A stretch of 64,000 nt of DNA from the NCBI GenBank assembly GCA_964568425.1, contig CAZMPO010000001.1, positions 62,001 to 126,000 of the forward strand, written 5' to 3'. Positions 23,721 to 32,417 of this stretch are shown here, one piece after another. This stretch comes from CAKSQF01 sp964568425 (lineage in GTDB: Bacteria > Bacillota > Clostridia > Oscillospirales > CAG-272). The number at the start of each line of letters is the position of its first letter. Position 1 is the first letter of the stretch. The notes under the pieces are model-generated. The model was given only the letters and a program-made list of their open reading frames with translations, was not told the DNA's origin and made no database searches. The translations under genes and the position numbers were made by a program.

Positions 23721-26700
23721 ATGAAAAGATCAACTTTCGCTAAAAAGGGCGCGATAATAAGAGCGGCGGTCATCATGGCTGCACTTGTCACGCTTATCGG
23801 TGCGCTTTGCATCGGCTTCCCGATATCGGCAAGCAGTACGATCGAAAAGTCTCAGCTTGTCGATGACCTGATGGATCAGGCAACGAGTTTTGTTGTCGTT
23901 TATCACAAACAGCTTGGCGGATCGCATTATGCGTACACCGAGGGGCTTGCGGAAGAGCTTTGCGACGGAAATGTTTCGGCGGACGGCAATGAGGCAACCT
24001 TCCGCCCGGGCTCGAAGATGACGCTTATTACGCTGTCCGAAAAGGACGGAAAGATCGTCAAGAACGAAAAAACGCTTGTCAACTCGAAAAAGGGCGTGAT
24101 TCGCGACCCCGATGTATCGTCCGACGGCACAAAGATCGTCTTTTCGATGAAAACGAATGATAACGACGATTATCATCTTTACATCTACGATCTGACGACC
24201 GAAAAGCAAACACAGCTGACCTTCGGCAACGGTCAGGCGGATATCGAGCCTGTTTTCACCGCCGACGGAAGTATAATTTTCAGCTCGACACGCGATATAC
24301 AGACTGTCGACTGCTGGATCACACCCGTATCGAATCTTTACAAGTGCGATGCCGACGGCAAGAATATTGTCAGACTCGGATACGATCAGGTTCATACGAC
24401 CTATCCGACGACCGCATCCGACGGCAGAGTGATTTACACACGCTGGGACTACAACGACCGAAATCAGATGTTCGTCCAGGCGGTATTTCAGATGTTCGAG
24501 GACGGCACGGGTCAGACCGAGCTGTTCGGCAACAATGCCAACAACCCGACGACACTTCTGCATACAAGAGAGATACCAAACTCCCCGGGAAAATATTTCT
24601 CGATAGTTTGCGGACACCACATCTATCAGTGCGGCAAGCTTGCCCTTGTCGATACGACAAAGGGCAGGAATGACAAAAAATCGCTTACCTATATTTGGCC
24701 CGACAGCGCGACCAACCAGCTTTCGCAGTCGGAGAGCAACGACACAGCTTTCTTCCAGGAGGGCAGAGTGTACAAATATCCTTATGCGATAAGCGAGGAT
24801 GAGCTGCTCGTTTCGACCGCACAAAGCTATAACGGAGGCGATACCGTCTTTGATATCGTGCTTATGAACACCGACGGCGAGTCGGTCACCATAGCAGAGG
24901 GCAGTGAGGGCTATCCCGCAAGCCAGATCGTTCCGGTCAAGGCAACCTCTCGCTTTGCGCGCGGATCGTCTGTCGATTATTCGAGCGATGTCGGAACGTA
25001 TTACGTTGCAAATGTTTACGAGGGACAAAAAGGCATAGAGGCGGGCAGTATAAAATATCTGCGCGTCGTCGGACTTGAGTTCCGCTCGTCGGCGATCGGT
25101 GCGACAGTCGGCAGAGGTACGGGATCATCCGACCCCTATTCGCCGATATCCACCGGTAACGGCGCGTGGGATGTTAAGAGGGTGCTCGGAATCGTGCCCG
25201 TTCACGAGGACGGCTCGGTGCTCTTTACCGTCCCGTCCGAAGTCCCGGTCTATTTCCAATTGCTTGACGAAAAGGGCGATGTCGTTCAGACAATGAGAAG
25301 CTGGTCGACACTTCAACCGGGCGAATATTTCTCCTGCGTCGGATGCCATCTTGACAAAAACTATGCGCCGATCGCATCCTCGGGTGTCACCGATGCAATG
25401 CGAGAGGGTGTACAGACCCTTCAAAGGGATCTTTGGATGGACGGCTACGAGGAATATAACGACCTCGATCCCTACTCGGGCTCGTATGTGGGCTTTGATT
25501 ACCTTTCGGTCGTTCAGCCCATACTCGATAAGAGCTGTGTGAGCTGTCACGGCGATGCGTCCGTCGCTTATTCGCAGATCAACGCCGACATACTCACCTG
25601 CAATGACAAATCGATCGCGTCAAAAGCTCTCTCTGCACGCGCCGACGATTGGTATTACACCGAGTCGGCACTCGGCAAGGATTTTGCGAGTGCGCCGCTT
25701 GACGGAAAATGGAAGCGCGCGGCGGCACCCTTCGGCAGATCGGGCAGCGCGCCCGGATCGATCAACACGATTGTTGACGCATCCGAGGTCTATCTGAGGA
25801 AGATCGTTACGCTGACCGAATATGATATAAGCTGCTGTACATTGAAGCTCAGTTCTGTATATACCGGCAAGGTCGAGATCTACGCAAACGGCAGGCTGAT
25901 ATTCAGCGGAAACGGCGCAAAGTCGGATTACGAGGAGATAAAGCTTACCGATAAGGCAAAGAGCGCATTTGTTGTCGGCGAAAACGAGATAACCGTAAAG
26001 CTTGTCGCAAACGGCAATTATTCATATTTCGATCTCTCGATCACAACCACGCAGATGGGCAGTGGTGCGAACGGCGAGCTTATCGTCACAAAGCTTTTCG
26101 ATAAGGGCGCGCAGTGGAAATATTTCACCTCTGCAACCGAGACCTATTCGACCGATAAGTCGGGCGATTGGGCAAAGGTCGGATTTGATGACAGCAAGTG
26201 GAAGAGCGTAAACGCTCCTCTCGGAAACCGCATCACCGATCAAAAGACCGATTGGACACATGACGACAAGAACTATCTCTGGGCGAGGAAGACATTTAAT
26301 GTCGACGATCCCTCAAAGCTCGGCGAGATGCTGTCGATAAAGCTTAGTGCTTTTTATGACGATACCTGCTATATCTACATAAACGGCGTTCGCCTGCATG
26401 CCGATGACCGTTGGACCGACGATTATGTCACGCTTGAGGCAGTGCTTCCGTCGGGTACCGTCAAAAAGGGCGAGAATGTCATAGCGGTAAGCCTGCATCA
26501 GCATGACGGCGGCTACGAATTTGATATGTCTGCCGAGATCGTTGAGGTCGTCGCAGGCTCGAATGTCTCGCTTGAGAACATTCCCGTGCTTGCCGATCGT
26601 ATGAAGAAGAATTTTCCGCTCTCCTACCTCGTGCTTACCGCATCGCAGGCTGAAAGAAACGGCGATGTCTTCCAATTTGTCGGAAACTCGGTAAATCGCT

Positions 26701-27791
26701 ATACAAATTGGGTGTCCTCGATGAGCAAGTGCGAGATGCTGGATCCGTATGAGTACGGCGCACACGATTCGGCACTGATCGAAAGACTCAGGAGCGGTCA
26801 CGGCGAACTGACCGATGCCGAGATACGCGCGATCGCATGCTGGATCGACCTCGGCGTCCCCTGCTTCGGCAGCTACGATTCGGGAACAGAGTGGAGCTCG
26901 AACGACAGGCGCGAGTATGATGAGGAACTTAACAAGAGAAATTATTACGACACCCTTGATGAGTGGGCAAAGCTCTCTCTTGCCGGGGCACTTCCCGACA
27001 AAGAGATAAGCGTTACCTATAAGCCGACGACCGGCAAGGAGATATCGGCAAACGGAAAGGGAATAGTTACCCTTTATACCTCTACCTCCTATAAGAACGG
27101 CGACAGCGTCAAGATAACTCTCCCAGAGGGCGAGCATTATGTGGCAGTCTGCCTCAGCTCGCGTGTCGGAGAGTCGATCCTCTATACAAAGGGCAGTGAG
27201 ATCAACCTGTCGCTTCGCGCACTCGATTCCTGCTTCCCCAATACGGTCAAACCCGGACTTGGCGTTACCTACAGGCACAACTCGATCACCGTTCGACTTG
27301 TCTCGAAGGACGAACTTGCAAAAACTCACAATCTTGCGCGAAATTCTTACGATACAAGCTCGCTGACCGATGTTTATCCGCATGTCAGCTCGTCTGCCGT
27401 GAAGGACGGCGGAGATGTCTACGCCGCACGCAACATTATCGACGGATTTTCGTCGAATAAGGGCGCGGGGAATTATCCCGATCAGTCCTGGCAGCCGCAG
27501 ACCATCGACAAGACGACCGAGCTTAAGATCGATTTCGGCAGAGAGGTCACGGTCGATGAGCTGATCATCGTCGCAAGATGCGCATCCGGAGATTCTTATT
27601 TCAACCGCTTCACGATCACCTTCTCCGACGGAACGAGCATGAAGATCGATCTGTCGGACAGCGATGAGCCACAGCACATCGAGATCGGTGGCAAGAGCAC
27701 CGAGAGCATAACCGTCACCGATTTTGAGGCGGCAGGCAATGTTGCCGCGATCTCCGAGATCTCGGTCATGGGTAGCGAGACCAAAAAGTAA
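23721..27791 (+). CDS. Giant exported diheme protein, hydrazine-synthase-alpha-like family
   Basis: 1356 residues with an N-terminal signal peptide (VIMAALVTLIGALCIGFPISASS). Order: PD40-type propeller (about 110-420; DPDVSSDGTKIVFSMKT, IEPVFTADGSIIFSSTRD), then the HzsA-related block VPSEVPVYFQLLDEKGD, TMRSWSTLQPGEYFSCVGCH with heme site 539-543, then QPILDKSCVSCHGD with heme site 606-610. Next come jelly-roll domains (about 690-970; IYINGVRLHADDRW), the conserved tail FPLSYLVLT, IERLRSGHGELTDAEIRAIACWIDLGVP, and a C-terminal F5/8-type discoidin domain (about 1230-1350; LKIDFGREVTVDELIIVA). Relatives are numerous in Planctomycetota and are mostly not true hydrazine synthases. The final gene of the cytochrome block; its discoidin and jelly-roll domains suggest glycan contact. 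Confidence 0.88.
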   Translation: MKRSTFAKKGAIIRAAVIMAALVTLIGALCIGFPISASSTIEKSQLVDDLMDQATSFVVVYHKQLGGSHYAYTEGLAEELCDGNVSADGNEATFRPGSKMTLITLSEKDGKIVKNEKTLVNSKKGVIRDPDVSSDGTKIVFSMKTNDNDDYHLYIYDLTTEKQTQLTFGNGQADIEPVFTADGSIIFSSTRDIQTVDCWITPVSNLYKCDADGKNIVRLGYDQVHTTYPTTASDGRVIYTRWDYNDRNQMFVQAVFQMFEDGTGQTELFGNNANNPTTLLHTREIPNSPGKYFSIVCGHHIYQCGKLALVDTTKGRNDKKSLTYIWPDSATNQLSQSESNDTAFFQEGRVYKYPYAISEDELLVSTAQSYNGGDTVFDIVLMNTDGESVTIAEGSEGYPASQIVPVKATSRFARGSSVDYSSDVGTYYVANVYEGQKGIEAGSIKYLRVVGLEFRSSAIGATVGRGTGSSDPYSPISTGNGAWDVKRVLGIVPVHEDGSVLFTVPSEVPVYFQLLDEKGDVVQTMRSWSTLQPGEYFSCVGCHLDKNYAPIASSGVTDAMREGVQTLQRDLWMDGYEEYNDLDPYSGSYVGFDYLSVVQPILDKSCVSCHGDASVAYSQINADILTCNDKSIASKALSARADDWYYTESALGKDFASAPLDGKWKRAAAPFGRSGSAPGSINTIVDASEVYLRKIVTLTEYDISCCTLKLSSVYTGKVEIYANGRLIFSGNGAKSDYEEIKLTDKAKSAFVVGENEITVKLVANGNYSYFDLSITTTQMGSGANGELIVTKLFDKGAQWKYFTSATETYSTDKSGDWAKVGFDDSKWKSVNAPLGNRITDQKTDWTHDDKNYLWARKTFNVDDPSKLGEMLSIKLSAFYDDTCYIYINGVRLHADDRWTDDYVTLEAVLPSGTVKKGENVIAVSLHQHDGGYEFDMSAEIVEVVAGSNVSLENIPVLADRMKKNFPLSYLVLTASQAERNGDVFQFVGNSVNRYTNWVSSMSKCEMLDPYEYGAHDSALIERLRSGHGELTDAEIRAIACWIDLGVPCFGSYDSGTEWSSNDRREYDEELNKRNYYDTLDEWAKLSLAGALPDKEISVTYKPTTGKEISANGKGIVTLYTSTSYKNGDSVKITLPEGEHYVAVCLSSRVGESILYTKGSEINLSLRALDSCFPNTVKPGLGVTYRHNSITVRLVSKDELAKTHNLARNSYDTSSLTDVYPHVSSSAVKDGGDVYAARNIIDGFSSNKGAGNYPDQSWQPQTIDKTTELKIDFGREVTVDELIIVARCASGDSYFNRFTITFSDGTSMKIDLSDSDEPQHIEIGGKSTESITVTDFEAAGNVAAISEISVMGSETKK

Positions 27792-27811
27792 AAAGTATAG
27801 ACCATAAATAT

Positions 27812-27841
27812 ATAGGACGGCCTCGTTTGAGACTGTCCTAT
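27812..27841 (+). terminator. Weak hairpin after the cytochrome operon
   Basis: ATAGGAC (27812-27818) pairs with GTCCTAT (27835-27841), with further partial pairing of CTC/GAG inside. There is no U-run, and it touches the next promoter's -35 box, so termination is uncertain. Confidence 0.4.
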
Positions 27842-27869
27842 TGACATTTGGGCGAAAATATGGTATATT
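27841..27869 (+). promoter_or_regulatory. Sigma-A promoter of the GT-C gene
   Basis: TTGACA (27841-27846), a 17-base spacer, TATATT (27864-27869). Confidence 0.82.
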
Positions 27870-27901
27870 ATCAAAGATCAAAAAATCAAATGAGGGATCA
27901 T

Positions 27902-29635
27902 ATGACAGATAAAAAGAAAAAACTCATCGCCGACGCGGCGTTTTTGCTCCTTTGGCTCGCTGCGACAGCCTTTCTTGTTTGGAAGGCGCACTACGGCTTT
28001 GCCGACAGGGACGAGAGCTTCTATCTCACGATACCAAAGCGCATCTTGCAGGGGGATGCCATACTCGTCGAGGAATGGCATGTTTCACAGCTTTCGGGGA
28101 TCTTGCTTGTTCCGATCATGGCGATCTATCTTTTAATAAATCCGACAGCCGTCGGGATGATGCTCCATTTCAGACTGATATATGTTGGCCTTCAAGCGAT
28201 AGTCTCGCTTATCCTCTATTCTCGACTGAAAAGGTACTCGACTGTCGGTGCTCTGATTGGAACTCTGACCTTTATGATCTATGCGCCGTTCGGAATATCC
28301 GCGCTTTCGTATAACTCGATGGGCGTCGCACTTTTCTCACTTTCGACCGTTCTTTTTGCCACACGAGAGACAGAATGCGGCAAATATCGCGGACTTTTGT
28401 ATGATGCGATCGTCGGCGCGCTCTTTTCGGCGGCTGTCCTTTGCCAGCCCTATCTTGCCGCGCTCCATTTTGTGTACGCGATATGTGTCGTCGTATGGAC
28501 GGTAGTGTTAAAAAGATCAAAGATATCGGCACTTTCTTTGCCGCGACTTCTCGGTATAACGATCGGCGTGGCACTCTCGGTGCTTGCCTTTGCATGGCTT
28601 TTGTTTTCACGCACCGACCTTCATACGCTCATGAAGGCGATACCGCTGATACTGTCCGACCCCGAGCATCCCGCAAGGACACTTTGGTCGACAGTTGAAT
28701 CCTTTGTATGGTGCATCAAAACGAGCAGTCCCATAGCACCGCTCTGCTATCTGTCGATCGGCATATTAATGCTCGCCGCCGCATTTGATCGCAGATCGAA
28801 GACCCGAAAGACGATCTATTTCACCCTTGCCGCTGCGATAAGCGTAGTTTATGCCGTAAAGCTTAGGGATTGGTCGTTTATCAACAGTGTGATGATGCCG
28901 CTGAATCTTGTCGGCGCGGTCAGCTTCTTTTTGCTGAAAAAACGCCCGTATCCCCTCTTTTTCGGGGTATGGCTTCCGACCGTCTTTTTCGCGTGGGCGA
29001 TATCTGCGACCTCAAATCAGGGCTTTCTCGTCATCTCGTCCGCCTTCTCGGTCGGCACTCTGATAAGCGCACTCTTTGTGTTCATGTTTGTCGGTGAATT
29101 TGAAATACCCGAGCCGCACAGCATATTATCAACCGTCGCGGCAATGATGTCCTGCCTTGTCGTATTTGCTTTTGGACTCGAGCTTCGTGCGACCCAAAAC
29201 TTTTGGGACGGCAGGACAGGGGAGCTTGACCATGTGATAGAGAGCGGCGTAAATCGTGGCGTGATCACGTCCGAGTATAACAAGATAAGATGGGAGCGAC
29301 TTCTCGAGGATACCGCGCCCCTTCGCTCGATCGAGGATGGCAACGTGCTCTATTTTTCGACCGAGACTGCCATGTATCTCTCGGATAATAAAAGATCATC
29401 GGCATTTTCGTCATGGATATCGATCGGCGATAAAGAAGAGCATCAGATCAAGGCAGCCCTCGAACGCCTCTGCGACTATTACGAGCTCTGCCCCGATAAA
29501 TTCCCCGATTATATCTATGTCGACATCAAGACAAACGGTACGCTGGATGCGATAATTTCGACCTTCGGGTTGTCCGATTATAAGATCGAAACGACCAAAT
29601 ACGGCAATACCGTGATAAAAACGAATAAAAGATGA
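27902..29635 (+). CDS. GT-C-fold (GT39/ArnT-like) membrane glycosyltransferase
   Basis: 577 residues; the start is the ATG preceded by GAGGG. About eleven hydrophobic helices are followed by a soluble C-terminal domain of about 150 residues. The first extracytoplasmic loop has FADRDESFYLTIPKRILQGD, the acidic D-E motif at the position of the catalytic loop in GT-C enzymes using polyprenyl-phosphate sugars, and QLSGILLVPIMAIY opens the next helix. No close family could be named. An extracytoplasmic sugar-transfer role to a glycan or protein is inferred from the fold. It has its own promoter and is followed by a repeat-filled spacer. Confidence 0.72.
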   Translation: MTDKKKKLIADAAFLLLWLAATAFLVWKAHYGFADRDESFYLTIPKRILQGDAILVEEWHVSQLSGILLVPIMAIYLLINPTAVGMMLHFRLIYVGLQAIVSLILYSRLKRYSTVGALIGTLTFMIYAPFGISALSYNSMGVALFSLSTVLFATRETECGKYRGLLYDAIVGALFSAAVLCQPYLAALHFVYAICVVVWTVVLKRSKISALSLPRLLGITIGVALSVLAFAWLLFSRTDLHTLMKAIPLILSDPEHPARTLWSTVESFVWCIKTSSPIAPLCYLSIGILMLAAAFDRRSKTRKTIYFTLAAAISVVYAVKLRDWSFINSVMMPLNLVGAVSFFLLKKRPYPLFFGVWLPTVFFAWAISATSNQGFLVISSAFSVGTLISALFVFMFVGEFEIPEPHSILSTVAAMMSCLVVFAFGLELRATQNFWDGRTGELDHVIESGVNRGVITSEYNKIRWERLLEDTAPLRSIEDGNVLYFSTETAMYLSDNKRSSAFSSWISIGDKEEHQIKAALERLCDYYELCPDKFPDYIYVDIKTNGTLDAIISTFGLSDYKIETTKYGNTVIKTNKR

Positions 29636-29675
29636 AAAAAGGAACCGGACTTTTTTGTTTTGACAGTCGATTTGG

Positions 29676-30020
29676 GGGTAGGCGGTGAATAATAGCACCG
29701 CGAAAAAAGTTTGCGGTGCTCCCCCGCCTCTTTGGTAGCCGATATATTATAAATCGACCGCCAAATAAAGGTATCCCCGTAGGGCGGGGCACCGCGAACT
29801 TTTTTCGCGGTGCCCCGCCCTACGGGGATAGGTGATTGTTTGTTTTGGCGGTCGATTTAATCATCGTTTCCCCAAAAGGGAGCCCTTGGCAAAATTTATT
29901 TCTGCATCGATCGATTTATAATAAGTCGGCTACCAAAGAAGCGGGAGGAGCAAGCCCCTCCCCCACCGGTTACTTTGTTACTCGACAACCGCTTTATTTA
30001 GTCATCGTTTCCCATCGCTC
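29676..30020. repeat. Mosaic intergenic repeat region
   Basis: There is no gene here. The stretch holds a hairpin of AGCACCGC/GCGGTGCT arms (29692-29719 region), a large palindrome (listed separately), and blocks that recur elsewhere: TCGGCTACCAAAGAAGCGGG (compare the block before 37210), a CAAGCCCCTCCC block (compare 37077 and 37219), ATTATAAATCGACCG (compare 37269), and two ATTTAnTCATCGTTTCCC motifs (29855-29872 and 29996-30013; compare 8211-8229). It appears built from reshuffled repeat modules. Confidence 0.75.
29751..29858. repeat. 108-bp palindromic element with 27-bp perfect stem
   Basis: Outer arms of 15 bp (29751-29765 with 29844-29858, AAATCGACCGCCAAA and its complement) flank an inner perfect 27-bp stem (29772-29798 with 29804-29830) closed by the loop CTTTT. 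The inner stem is very GC-rich (GTAGGGCGGGGCACCGCG). The layout, terminal inverted repeats around a self-complementary body with no gene, is that of a small MITE-like palindromic repeat. Confidence 0.88.
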
Positions 30021-30030
30021 GTAAAACGAT

Positions 30031-30067
30031 AATTCCCACAAACCATTTTTGGTCTGTGGGAATTTTG
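30031..30067. terminator. Intrinsic terminator
   Basis: AATTCCCACA (30031-30040) pairs with TGTGGGAATT (30055-30064), with additional ACC/GGT pairing inside, and TTTT follows on the plus strand. It sits downstream of the lipoprotein gene and can serve both strands. Confidence 0.8.
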
Positions 30068-30107
30068 CATTGTGGTGATTTCTGACCCTTATCCGATAAT
30101 CTTTCCT

Positions 30108-31094
30108 TTACTTTTTCAGATATTCTTTCAGATAATTCATGATATTTTCGTAGCTCGGTACGCCGTCATCCGATGACTTGCCGGTCGGCTGAAATGCGAA
30201 CTGATACAAGTGAGTGTTTGAACGGTTTACTGCGTCGTCGGTCGACACGAACAGGTAATCCTCACCAAGCATCGCGGTGCTTTCCTCACAGATCGGGATC
30301 TCCCCAAAATAGCCCATCTCGGCCGCAAGAGCCTTTTGCTCGTCGACCTTGTAGGTCGGGTGACCGCCTATGGCGTATATTTTGATCGTTTCCGATATAT
30401 CGCCTTTGTATACCTCACTCGGTTTGATCTCGTATACCGTGTAAAAGACATATGAACAATAGGCATGCAATATGCCGCTTCCGACGGTTTCTACATCGTA
30501 ACTGAAGGCAAACGAGATGTTTGTGACCGTCCCCGTAAATACTCTGTCAAGTCCGTTGACCAGATCGGCTGCGGTCGGCTGAGCACCCCCCTGCGCCAAG
30601 CGTTGATAGCGTTGTACGGGGATGTTGTCGTTCAAATTCCAGCTGAAAGCACGGATCATTTGCGGTGTGAGCTCATCATACGGAACTTCCTTGAACTCTT
30701 TGTCCTCGTAGTCGTAGATCTCGACCGGTCGATCCTCGCCTTCTCTGCCGAAATCTTCGGGGAGCTGGACCTTCCTGATCTGGCAGAAGTAATCGTTGTC
30801 ATCTATAGTGACCTTTCCCCAGCCTATACCACCGAATATTCCCATGTGCTCCTTTGCTCCGCTCGTTTCGATCGTTGTCGGCGGAGTAACAGGCTCGGTG
30901 ACCGTTGTCATCGGGGCAGTCGTGGTTACTGTCGGGATGTCATTTGTTGTCGTCGACGCTGTTGTTGACGCTGCCGTTGACGCTGTTGTTGTCTCTTTGT
31001 CGCCCGAGTTCCCGCTGCAAGCGGTGAGGCAAAGAGATGCCGCCAATAATGACGCACTCAGAAGACAGCTTGTGATGATAGAATAATGTTTCAT
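30108..31094 (-). CDS. Hypothetical lipoprotein
   Basis: 328 residues; the start is placed at the ATG behind TTGGAG. The signal peptide ends in a lipobox (LCLTAC), followed by a long Thr/Ala/Pro-rich linker typical of surface lipoproteins of this genome (compare the DUF885 lipoprotein). The globular part (about 85-328) has no recognisable catalytic motif. VFTGTVTNISFAF, SEVYKGDISETIKIYAIGG and EESTAMLGEDYLFVST resemble the TIMP/NTR-like beta-barrel pattern seen in small clostridial secreted proteins, but the match is weak. The leader carries an (AT)11 tract between a TATAAT and the ribosome binding site, so length variation could tune expression. Confidence 0.75.
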   Translation of the reverse strand: MKHYSIITSCLLSASLLAASLCLTACSGNSGDKETTTASTAASTTASTTTNDIPTVTTTAPMTTVTEPVTPPTTIETSGAKEHMGIFGGIGWGKVTIDDNDYFCQIRKVQLPEDFGREGEDRPVEIYDYEDKEFKEVPYDELTPQMIRAFSWNLNDNIPVQRYQRLAQGGAQPTAADLVNGLDRVFTGTVTNISFAFSYDVETVGSGILHAYCSYVFYTVYEIKPSEVYKGDISETIKIYAIGGHPTYKVDEQKALAAEMGYFGEIPICEESTAMLGEDYLFVSTDDAVNRSNTHLYQFAFQPTGKSSDDGVPSYENIMNYLKEYLKK

Positions 31095-31108
31095 TGCGTG
31101 TTTCTCCA

Positions 31109-31130
31109 ATATATATATATATATATATAT
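31109..31130. repeat. (AT)11 microsatellite in a lipoprotein leader
   Basis: Eleven uninterrupted AT dinucleotides, followed by TATA, directly upstream of the GGAG ribosome binding site on the minus strand and just after a TATAAT. A GCTGTA/TACAGC hairpin lies immediately upstream of that TATAAT. Confidence 0.9.
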
Positions 31131-31190
31131 TATACAGCTGTATTTCCGTACAGCGGTATTTCACAACTTATGGCTCGACAAATCTAACCT

Positions 31191-32417
31191 TCAAAAAACC
31201 TTTACGACCTTGCCGGTCAATACTTGCCCGAGATATGGGGAGTTTTTGACAAATCTGCCTGTTTTGAGCTGAGCATCGTCAAAGAGATATTCGGCATCGA
31301 CATCGCACACGGCAAGCTTTGCAGGCGCGCCGATCTCGATGTTCCCATTTGCGCCGATGATCTCGGCAGGGCGAAACGAGAGCAGCTCGCAGAGCCTGTA
31401 CAGATCGATGACACCCGAGAGGACGAGCGACGAAAGCGAGACCGAGAATGCGGTTTGAAGTCCGAGCATGCCGCAGGGAACTCTTTCAAAGGCTGTCGAT
31501 TTTTCGCTTGTCGTGAGTGCCTTATGGTCGGTGGATATCGCGTCGATCGTGCCGTCGGCTATCGCCTCTGCTATCGCCCGACGGTCGCGCTCCGATCTGA
31601 GCGGATGCGAGAGCTTGACATTGCTTCCGTAAAAGATCAGATCGTCCGATGTCATTGAAAAATACTGCGGACAGGTGTCTGCGGTGATCGGCAGACCGCT
31701 CTTTTTTGCCTCTCTGACCAGCTTTGCGGCATAAGCGGTCGACACGCCGGTTATGTGCATCCTGCATCCGCTTGCGGCGGCGATCGTGATCGCATCGGCA
31801 GTTGCTATATTCTCGGGAAGTGCGGCAAATTCGCCACCGTTTTTGTAAGCGTTGAAGCTTTGATCGAGCCTTCCCGCGAGGCGGCGATCGTTTGCGTGGA
31901 CGATCATCAGTCGATCGTTCGCGGCGACGCGACAGGCGGCACGGTAGAAGACCTCGTTGTCCGCCGCTCCGTCGTGTCCGATGGCGATCGTGCCAAGCTC
32001 AAAGAGTCGATCGATATCGGAGGGCTCTCCGTTTGATTTTATCGGCGACCCGACGGCAAGTATCTCGCATCCGAGCCGCTCGCCCTCTTGACTCAGTGTT
32101 TCGATCAGTGCGGCATCGACTGTTTGCATCGGCGATGCGCAGAGCCTTGAAAATCCGCCGTACATCGCGGCGGAAAGCGTTGTCGCGATCTTTTCTGTTC
32201 TTATGTATGGTGGGGGGTAAATATTTGTGCGCAGATCGGTGAAGGCGGGGAAAATGACATTGCCGCGTGCGTCGTAGACGGTGTAGCTCTTTTTGGAGGG
32301 AATATCGCCGATGTCAACTATTTTTCCGCCCGAGATCAGCAGATCTGCGGCAGTCCACTTGCCGCCCTTTCGATCGGGTATGCGCCCGTTTTTTATAAGT
32401 AAGGGTCTTTCGCTCAA
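31191..32417 (-). CDS. Dihydroorotase-like protein lacking metal ligands
   Basis: 408 residues from a TTG that overlaps the stop of the upstream regulator gene, with AAGGGGG ahead of it. The overall layout is dihydroorotase/amidohydrolase: LLIKNGRIPDRKGG, IVDIGDIPSK, GNVIFPAFTDLR, an IVHAND block, ITADTCPQYF, AISTDHKA and the tail PAKLAVCDVDAEYLF. Metal-site residues are missing: the HxH after the first strand is RTN (61-65, DLRTN), the histidine before VST is Gly (HITGVST), and the usual PHHL is PQYF. The TDH aspartate remains. Ordinary dihydroorotase chemistry is therefore unlikely. Inactive PyrC homologues that scaffold aspartate transcarbamoylase are a known parallel, but no pyrB is in the window. 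Confidence 0.82.
   Translation of the reverse strand: MSERPLLIKNGRIPDRKGGKWTAADLLISGGKIVDIGDIPSKKSYTVYDARGNVIFPAFTDLRTNIYPPPYIRTEKIATTLSAAMYGGFSRLCASPMQTVDAALIETLSQEGERLGCEILAVGSPIKSNGEPSDIDRLFELGTIAIGHDGAADNEVFYRAACRVAANDRLMIVHANDRRLAGRLDQSFNAYKNGGEFAALPENIATADAITIAAASGCRMHITGVSTAYAAKLVREAKKSGLPITADTCPQYFSMTSDDLIFYGSNVKLSHPLRSERDRRAIAEAIADGTIDAISTDHKALTTSEKSTAFERVPCGMLGLQTAFSVSLSSLVLSGVIDLYRLCELLSFRPAEIIGANGNIEIGAPAKLAVCDVDAEYLFDDAQLKTGRFVKNSPYLGQVLTGKVVKVF

Noticed and set aside
23721..27791. Anammox-type hydrazine synthesis
   Set aside because: Only the alpha-like fold is present; beta and gamma subunits and hydrazine dehydrogenase are missing, and most members of this family are not hydrazine synthases.
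26313..27881. A 522-codon open frame antisense to the giant diheme protein gene, and similar long antisense frames at 23730-25028, 35147-36325 and 17543-18673
   Set aside because: They lie opposite well-supported genes, have no ribosome binding site and encode Arg/Ile/Asp-rich low-complexity sequence. They follow from codon bias of the sense gene.
29676..30020. An insertion sequence
   Set aside because: There is no transposase reading frame; the region is built from palindromes and short repeat blocks only.
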